Shown here in pieces: positions 33,863 through 39,198 of a stretch of 39,198 nt of DNA (positions are counted from its first letter, which is position 1; each line of letters begins with the position of its first letter). This stretch comes from Alphaproteobacteria bacterium UBA7691. Its GTDB lineage: Bacteria > Pseudomonadota > Alphaproteobacteria > Ferrovibrionales > Ferrovibrionaceae. The notes beneath the pieces are model-generated. The model saw nothing but the letters and a program-made list of their open reading frames with translations. It made no database searches and had not been told where the DNA came from. A program made the position numbers and the translations under genes. The stretch spans positions 1 to 39,198 of the forward strand of contig DLGP01000166.1 in assembly GCA_002482765.1 (NCBI GenBank), given 5' to 3'.

Positions 33863-34930
33863 TCATTTCCCCCCAGTGAGCCTTTCGACCACCGACCAGG
33901 CGATCTCGGCAATCGGCTTGGCGCGCTTGCCGGATTCAACCGCATGTTCGCTGGCAGCGGTGCCATCCTTCACCCGGCCCATGATGCCCTGCAAAATGCC
34001 GGCGATACGGAACATGTTATAGGCCATGTAGAATTCCAGATGCGGAATGCCATCGCGGCCGGTGCGCTGGCAATACAGGCGGCAATACTCCGCCTCATCG
34101 GGAATCCCGAGTGCGGCAAAATCGACGCCCTGGATGCCGCGAAACACTTCCGGCGCCAGACGCCAGCTCATCAGGTGATAGCTGAAATCGCCCAATGGAT
34201 GCCCCAGGGTGGACAATTCCCAATCCAGCACCGCCACCACACGCGGCTCGGTGGGATGGAAGATCATGTTGTCCATGCGGTAATCGCCATGCACAACCGA
34301 AACCTCGTCGCCCGGCGGGATATTCTGCGGCAGCCACTCGATCAGCTTTTCCATCGCCGGAATATGCTCGGTTTCGGATGCCTTATACTGCTTGCTCCAG
34401 CGCGCAATCTGGCGCGCGAAATAGTCACCCGGCTTGCCAAAATCGCCCAGGCCGACGGCGGCATAATCCACCTTGTGCAGGGCGGCGATGGTGCGGTTCA
34501 TGGCATCAAAAATCTGGCCGCGTTCATCACGGTTCAGGTCCGGCAGACGCTGATCCCAGAAGATGCGGCCTTCAACACAATCCATCACATAGAAGGCGGT
34601 GCCGATGATGCTGTCATCCTCACACAGGCCATAGGCCTTGGCCACCGGCACATCGGTCTGGCCCAAAGCCTTGATCACACGATATTCACGATCCACCGCA
34701 TGCGCCGAAGGCAGCAGCTTGCCCGGCGGCTTGCGGCGCAGCACATATTTGCGGTTCGGCGTGATCAGCTTGAAGGTGGGGTTGGATTGCCCGCCCTTGA
34801 ATTGCTGCACTTCCAGCGGGCCTTGGTAATCTTCCACATTCGCCTTGAGCCAAACCTCCAGCGCGCCTTCGTCAAAACGATGGCGTTCCTGCACTGGCAT
34901 GGTACCGACAAAACGATCCTGGTCACTCAT
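33863..34930 (-). CDS. APH-family kinase, ACAD10/LvaA-like
   Basis: 355 residues from ATG 34930 (AGGGGGA upstream). Kinase-like fold: N-terminal lobe with FKGGQSNPTFKLITPNRKYV followed by LRRKPPG, catalytic loop VVHGDYRMDNMIFHP with the Asp intact, Mg-binding VLDWELSTLGHPLGDFSYHL. This is the family fused to ACAD domains in eukaryotic ACAD10/ACAD11 and represented by LvaA of Pseudomonas, where it phosphorylates 4-hydroxyacyl-CoA (established knowledge). An acyl-CoA dehydrogenase 2.2 kb away fits such a route. It is the first gene of a two-gene unit with its altered paralogue. Confidence 0.9.
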   Translation of the reverse strand: MSDQDRFVGTMPVQERHRFDEGALEVWLKANVEDYQGPLEVQQFKGGQSNPTFKLITPNRKYVLRRKPPGKLLPSAHAVDREYRVIKALGQTDVPVAKAYGLCEDDSIIGTAFYVMDCVEGRIFWDQRLPDLNRDERGQIFDAMNRTIAALHKVDYAAVGLGDFGKPGDYFARQIARWSKQYKASETEHIPAMEKLIEWLPQNIPPGDEVSVVHGDYRMDNMIFHPTEPRVVAVLDWELSTLGHPLGDFSYHLMSWRLAPEVFRGIQGVDFAALGIPDEAEYCRLYCQRTGRDGIPHLEFYMAYNMFRIAGILQGIMGRVKDGTAASEHAVESGKRAKPIAEIAWSVVERLTGGK

Positions 34931-35008
34931 AACTCGTTTCCCCCTGAAGTATCCGGCCAACGATACCCAAGCCGGCACCGGGGGCGCAACCGTCTATGAT
35001 TGCGGAGT

Positions 35009-36307
35009 TCATTCGCGTGCAGCAGTACTTTCGCGGGCACCAGACTTTTCTCGGGCAATAGCGCGCCAGCCGATATCCGAGCGGCAGAAACCATCCTGCC
35101 ACTGAATCTTGCCCACCGCCGCATAGGCCGTGGCCTGTGCTGCCGCCACATCGCGGCCCAGGCCGCAAACGCCCAGCACACGGCCGCCATCGGCGATGAT
35201 GGCACCATCGGCGCCGGGTTTGGTGCCAGCGTGGAAAACCGCAGCACCAGGCACCGCCGCCGCCGCGTCCAGGCCACTGATAAGGCCACCCCGGGCCGGA
35301 TCACCCGGATAACCCTTGCCGGCCATCACCACGCAGAGCGCGGCTTCATCATGCCAGCGCAGGTCAAAATCCTTCAGCATGCCGTCGCGCGCGGCAATCA
35401 GCGCCGGCAGCAGATCGGATTTCAGCCGCAGCATCAGGGTTTGGCATTCCGGATCGCCGAAACGCACATTGTATTCCAAAAGCTTCGGCCCATCCTTGGT
35501 CAGCATCAGGCCGGCAAACAGCACACCCTTGAACGGCGCGCCTTCGGCCTGCATTGCCGCCACGGTGGGATTGATGATGCTATCCATCACCACGCGCTGC
35601 AAATCCGGCGTCAGCACGGTGGCGGGTGAATAAGCCCCCATGCCGCCGGTATTCGGCCCGCTATCACCATCGCCAACCCGCTTGTGATCCTGCGCCGAGG
35701 CCAGCGGCAGGGCATGCCTGCCATCCACCAGGGCAAAGAAACTCACTTCCTCGCCCTCAAGGAATTCCTCGATCACCACTTCGGCGCCGGCTGGCGTGAA
35801 CAGGCCCTGCACCGCTTCCAGTGCTTCGTCCAGCGTCATCGCCACCGTCACGCCCTTGCCGGCGGCCAGGCCATCGGCCTTCACCACAATCGGCGCGCCA
35901 TGTTTGCGGATATAGGCTTCGGCCGGCGCCAGTGCATCGAAACGGCCATAAAAGGCCGTGGGGATGCCGTATTTGGCGCAGATATCCTTCATGAAGCCCT
36001 TGGAACCCTCCAGCCGGGCAGCGGCGGCATTGGGGCCGAAACAGCCGAAGCCGGCGGCTTCCAGCTTATCCACCAGCCCCAGCACCAGCGGCACTTCCGG
36101 GCCGACAACAACAAAATCGATATGTTCGTCGCGGCAGAGTTGCAGCAGGCCGTCTAGATCGCCAACCCCGACCGGGCGGCAGCTGGCCACCGCCGCTATG
36201 CCGGCATTACCCGGCGCGCAGATCAGCTTGTTGACCAGCGGCGAGGCGGCCAGATTCCAGCACAGGGCATGCTCGCGGCCGCCCGAACCCACCACCAGCA
36301 GATTCAT
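35009..36307 (-). CDS. purD: Phosphoribosylamine-glycine ligase (GARS)
   Basis: 432 residues from ATG 36307. The N-terminal MNLLVVGSGGREHALCWNLA is diagnostic for PurD. An ATP-grasp core follows (IVVKADGLAAGKGVTVAM near residue 138, EEFLEGEEVSFFALVDG) with the substrate segments QDHKRVGDGDSGPNTGGMGA and YNVRFGDPECQTLMLRL. It joins phosphoribosylamine and glycine with ATP in the second step of purine synthesis, in the cytoplasm. It is divergent from xseA, a common alphaproteobacterial arrangement, with 80 nt between the starts. Confidence 0.96.
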   Translation of the reverse strand: MNLLVVGSGGREHALCWNLAASPLVNKLICAPGNAGIAAVASCRPVGVGDLDGLLQLCRDEHIDFVVVGPEVPLVLGLVDKLEAAGFGCFGPNAAAARLEGSKGFMKDICAKYGIPTAFYGRFDALAPAEAYIRKHGAPIVVKADGLAAGKGVTVAMTLDEALEAVQGLFTPAGAEVVIEEFLEGEEVSFFALVDGRHALPLASAQDHKRVGDGDSGPNTGGMGAYSPATVLTPDLQRVVMDSIINPTVAAMQAEGAPFKGVLFAGLMLTKDGPKLLEYNVRFGDPECQTLMLRLKSDLLPALIAARDGMLKDFDLRWHDEAALCVVMAGKGYPGDPARGGLISGLDAAAAVPGAAVFHAGTKPGADGAIIADGGRVLGVCGLGRDVAAAQATAYAAVGKIQWQDGFCRSDIGWRAIAREKSGARESTAARE

Positions 36308-36387
36308 CGGATTCACCTGTTGTTCGGTCTCTATCGGAATGGCGGCAATCTTTGTATCATGCCGGCCCCGGAAGCAAGGCCTGCCGC

Positions 36388-37806
36388 ATGAGCGAATCAC
36401 CCGAGGCCGGGCGCGGCAACGTGCCCGAATTCACTGTTACCGAACTCTCGTTGCGGCTGAAACGCAGCATCGAGGAAAGTTTCGGCTGGGTGCGTGTGCG
36501 CGGCGAGATTTCCGGCTTCAAACGCGCCGCCTCCGGGCATCTTTATTTTGCGCTGAAAGACAGTGATTCGCTGCTGGATGCCGTGTGCTGGAAAGGCCAG
36601 GCCGGCCGCCTCGGCCTGCGGCCCGAAGACGGCATGGAAGTGATCTGCTCCGGCAAGCTGACCTCCTATCCCGGACGCTCAAAATACCAGATGGTGGTGG
36701 AGCGTATGGAACTGGCGGGCCTCGGCGCGCTGATGGCGTTGCTGGAGCAGCGCAAGCAGAAGCTGGCGGCCGAGGGCCTGTTCGCCACCGAGCGCAAGCG
36801 CGCCCTGCCCTATCTGCCGCGTGTCATCGGCGTGGTCACTTCGCCCACCGGTGCGGTGATCCGCGATATCCTGCATCGCCTGGCCGACCGTTTCCCCACC
36901 CGCGTGCTGGTCTGGCCGGTGCTGGTGCAGGGTGAAGGCGCTGCCGACCAGGTGGCCCGCGCCATCCAGGGTTTCAACGCGCTGCCACAGCATGGCCTGG
37001 TGCCACGGCCCGACCTGCTGATCGTGGCGCGGGGCGGCGGCAGCCTGGAAGACCTGATGGCCTTCAACGAGGAAAATGTGGTGCGTGCCGCGGCCGCCTC
37101 GACCATTCCGCTGATCTCGGCGGTGGGGCATGAGACCGACACCACGCTGATCGATTTTGCCGCCGACCGCCGCGCCCCCACCCCCACCGCCGCTGCCGAA
37201 ATGGCCGTGCCGGTGCGGCTGGAATTGTTGCAGGATGTCGCCGGGCTGGATGATCGCCTGCGCCGCTCCATGGCGCGGCTGGCCACCGATAAGCGCCGCC
37301 AGCTTGACGGCCTGGCGCGTGGCCTGCGCGGCCCGCGCGAGCAACTGGCCCAGGCGCAGCAGCGTTTTGACGATCTGGCCGAGCGGCTACGGTATGCGCT
37401 GCATGTCGGCATCAATGCCCAGCGCGCCCGCATGGAAACCCGCTTCGCCAAATTGCAGCCCGGGCTGCTGCGGCGCGAGACCCGCGATTATCGCCGCCGC
37501 CTGGATGACAGCTTGGCCCGGCTGCGCCGCGCCGTGGCGCAACGCGCCGATCTGGCCGGCCGCGCCTTGCAACAGCAGGCCAAGCTGCTGGAAAGCCTGA
37601 GCTACCGCAATGTGCTGGCGCGCGGCTATGCCGTGATCCTGGATGAAACCGGCCGCGCCGTGCAAAGCGCCGCCGCGCTCAGCCCGGGCAGCAGCATCGC
37701 CATTGAGTTGCGTGATGGCCGCCGCAATGCCGTGGTGGATGGCGAGGCACGGCGGCGCGGCGGCGCCAAGGCCGGCAACCCGGCGCAGCAAGAGGAGCTA
37801 TTCTGA
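36388..37806 (+). CDS. xseA: Exodeoxyribonuclease VII large subunit
   Basis: 472 residues from ATG 36388; an upstream ATG (36352) adds 12 unrelated residues. It has an N-terminal OB fold (about 10-105: FTVTELSLRLKRSIEESFGW, GEISGFKRAASGHLYFALKD), then the catalytic region (PRVIGVVTSPTGAVIRDILH, IVARGGGSLEDLMAFNEENV, ISAVGHETDTTLIDFAADRR, APTPTAAAEMA) and a long coiled-coil C-terminus. With XseB it degrades single-stranded DNA from both ends into short oligonucleotides. No xseB is in the window. Confidence 0.95.
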   Translation: MSESPEAGRGNVPEFTVTELSLRLKRSIEESFGWVRVRGEISGFKRAASGHLYFALKDSDSLLDAVCWKGQAGRLGLRPEDGMEVICSGKLTSYPGRSKYQMVVERMELAGLGALMALLEQRKQKLAAEGLFATERKRALPYLPRVIGVVTSPTGAVIRDILHRLADRFPTRVLVWPVLVQGEGAADQVARAIQGFNALPQHGLVPRPDLLIVARGGGSLEDLMAFNEENVVRAAAASTIPLISAVGHETDTTLIDFAADRRAPTPTAAAEMAVPVRLELLQDVAGLDDRLRRSMARLATDKRRQLDGLARGLRGPREQLAQAQQRFDDLAERLRYALHVGINAQRARMETRFAKLQPGLLRRETRDYRRRLDDSLARLRRAVAQRADLAGRALQQQAKLLESLSYRNVLARGYAVILDETGRAVQSAAALSPGSSIAIELRDGRRNAVVDGEARRRGGAKAGNPAQQEELF

Positions 37807-37808
37807 CA

Positions 37809-38023
37809 TGATCCCATCCTTCGGCAGCCGCGATGGCGAGGCCAGGCTGCATTATTCGATGTCTGGCTATCAGGTGATTGTGCCGGGGCGGTATGTCACC
37901 TGTGCCGTCACCGGGTTACGCATTGACCTGGAACGGCTGCGCTACTGGAATGCCGAGCGCCAGCAGGCTTATGTCAATGCCGCCGCCGCGTTGCAGGGCA
38001 TTCGCGGCCAGCGTATTGATTGA
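37809..38023 (+). CDS. DUF2093-family protein
   Basis: 71 residues, with a strong AGGAG ribosome site inside the xseA end. YQVIVPGRYVTCAVTGLRID, LERLRYWNAERQQAYV and AAAALQ match the DUF2093 family, a small alphaproteobacterial protein of unknown role often found beside xseA. The single conserved Cys lies in the CAVTG motif. It starts 2 nt after xseA and is co-transcribed. Confidence 0.9.
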
Positions 38024-38030
38024 ACTGACC

Positions 38031-38891
38031 ATGTTGTCTCGCCGCCCGCTGCTATTTGCCCTGCCCTTCACGGCTCTGCTGCTGGCGCCCGGCCTTGCCC
38101 GGGCCAGCGAGGCAGCCAATGCGCCACCACCGGGCATCACCTGGCGGGGTGATTTCAGCCAGGGCGGCATGGTGCTGGGCCGCGCTGCGCCCAACTTGCT
38201 GCCTGGCCTGCAATTACGCCTTGGCGAGCGGCCGATCAGTCTCGGCCCGCAGGGTGAATTTGTGTTCGGCTTTGGCCGCGACGAGGCCGCCAGCCAGGTT
38301 TTTGTTTTGCGGCGCCAGGATGGCAGCGAAAGCAGCGTGCCGCTCAGCATCACCAAACGGCAATACGACATCCAGCGCATTGACGGCCTGCCGCCGGCCC
38401 AGGTGACACCACCGGCCGCGCTGCTGGAGCGTATCAAGCGTGAGAATGCCCGCATCGCCGAAGCGCGCAAGATCAATTCAGCCAGCCTGGATTATCTCGG
38501 CGGCTGGGTCTGGCCCGCCGATGGCCCGGTCAGCGGCGTGTATGGCAGCCAGCGCATCCTGAATGGCGAACCGCGCCAGCCGCATTTTGGCCTGGATATC
38601 GCGGCGCCGACCGGCACACCGGTGCGCGCCTCCACGGCCGGCATCGTCACCTTCGCCGATAAAGATGTGTATTACACCGGCGGCACCGTGATCATCGACC
38701 ACGGCCACGGCATCAACGGCGCCTATTCACATCTGGCACGGCTGGATGTGAAAGTGGGCCAGCGCGTGCGCCAGGGCGAGCAGATCGGCATTGTCGGCGC
38801 CACCGGCCGCGCCACCGGGCCGCATCTCGACTGGCGCGTCAACTGGTTTGACGTGCGCCTCGACCCACAGCGCCTGCTGCCGCCGCGCTGA
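38031..38891 (+). CDS. M23-family (LytM-like) metallopeptidase, secreted
   Basis: 286 residues from ATG 38031. A signal peptide (SRRPLLFALPFTALLLAPGL, cleavage after ARA) is followed by an N-terminal beta domain (~30-135) and a C-terminal LytM domain (~160-285). That domain has QPHFGLDIAAPTGTPVRAST (zinc His and Asp), GHGINGAYSHLARLDVKVGQ, and GATGRATGPHLDWRVNWFDV. The canonical HxH near the end is HxD here (HLD), so one zinc ligand appears to be Asp; related proteobacterial proteins with HLDW are known to me, so the enzyme may still be active. It would cut peptidoglycan cross-links or activate amidases in the periplasm. It is the last gene of the xseA transcript. Confidence 0.92.
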   Translation: MLSRRPLLFALPFTALLLAPGLARASEAANAPPPGITWRGDFSQGGMVLGRAAPNLLPGLQLRLGERPISLGPQGEFVFGFGRDEAASQVFVLRRQDGSESSVPLSITKRQYDIQRIDGLPPAQVTPPAALLERIKRENARIAEARKINSASLDYLGGWVWPADGPVSGVYGSQRILNGEPRQPHFGLDIAAPTGTPVRASTAGIVTFADKDVYYTGGTVIIDHGHGINGAYSHLARLDVKVGQRVRQGEQIGIVGATGRATGPHLDWRVNWFDVRLDPQRLLPPR

Positions 38892-39198
38892 GGCCAATCC
38901 GACATAATCATCGACGAGACAGAGCTGGCTTACTACTGCGATCCAGGCATTTACGGTACACGCAGGCCACGGCTGTTGGGTTTAATTTCTGTCAAGCGTT
39001 GGAAGACGCGGTATTGCTGCGATTTTGGAATTTCGCGCCTTGACGAAACGCGAAATCAGCGCTGCTGGAATATCCCGGCGATCAAACCTATCCTCTCACC
39101 ATCGTCATGCCTGGGCTTGACCCGGGCATCCCGTTTTTAGCCGTTTTGTAGGCATTTTCCCACTGGAGCGAGATGCGCGGATCAAGTCCGCGCATGAC
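38892..39198. other. Non-coding right end, 307 nt
   Basis: No gene or credible ORF was found. It contains an 8-bp inverted repeat ATTTCGCG/CGCGAAAT (39030-39056, 11-nt loop, no T-tract) and the dispersed palindromic repeat at 39104-39198. Confidence 0.7.
39104..39198. repeat. Dispersed palindromic intergenic repeat, alphaproteobacterial type
   Basis: The left arm (GTCATGCCTGGGCTTGACCC, then GGGCATCCCG) and the right arm (GATGCGCGGATCAAGTCCGC, then GCATGAC at the window edge) are degenerate inverted copies of the GTCATGcccGGGCTTGaCCCGGgCATCC repeat common between genes in alphaproteobacteria. The element may continue past the window. Confidence 0.7.

Noticed and set aside
33134..34999. 621-residue open frame on the plus strand spanning both kinase genes
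   Set aside because: It is antisense to two recognised kinase genes with ribosome sites and intact motifs. The length comes from the codon bias of high-GC DNA.

Overview
The window is a stretch of high-GC chromosome from what looks like an alphaproteobacterium, probably of the Rhodospirillales type. The reasons are the purD/xseA divergent pair followed by a DUF2093 gene, the PAS_5-type and small XRE regulators, a PccA-type carboxylase and an alphaproteobacterial palindromic repeat at the right end. The lineage is an inference from gene content; no rRNA or tRNA gene is present to fix it. Genes are densely packed, mostly housekeeping or catabolic, and no prophage, IS element or CRISPR array was seen.

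Left part (1-9500): the 3' part of a propionyl/acetyl-CoA carboxylase alpha subunit; a terminator whose T-tract touches the start codon of a chemoreceptor gene; a sugar-acid island (UxaA-type dehydratase, divergent LacI-type regulator, SDR dehydrogenase) with a perfect 16-bp operator; a TRIC-like channel; a helical protein of unknown function; and a TMEM165/GDT1-type cation exporter read from a yybP-ykoY (Mn2+) riboswitch with a visible expression-platform hairpin.

Middle (9500-19900): three small XRE-type regulators, two of which share an 18-nt upstream element; two PAS_5 or PAS_5-like proteins; a GNAT-like protein; a comM/YifB ATPase; DUF924; a PLP aminotransferase overlapping a YumC-type ferredoxin-NADP reductase; and a TerC/Alx protein with a good sigma70 promoter and a ~258-nt, highly structured leader that is not yybP-ykoY.

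Catabolic island (19900-26850): an NMT1/THI5-type ABC importer with an amidohydrolase in one operon, a divergent FCD-type GntR regulator, a SnoaL/NTF2-like protein and a CodA-like amidohydrolase. The same element (AAGTGCATRCA) lies in both divergent promoter regions, so this looks like one local regulon for import and hydrolysis or deamination of a nitrogen-containing (probably heterocyclic) compound whose identity is unknown.

Right part (26850-39198): rsmD, an RsuA/RluB pseudouridine synthase and a gamma-Glu-GABA hydrolase-like gene; a higBA toxin-antitoxin pair divergent from tadA; an acyl-CoA dehydrogenase, a DUF2817 peptidase and two tandem APH-type kinases, one of which has lost the catalytic Asp (HGD to HGN); purD divergent from xseA; DUF2093; and an M23 peptidase. 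The window ends in a non-coding stretch with a dispersed palindromic repeat.
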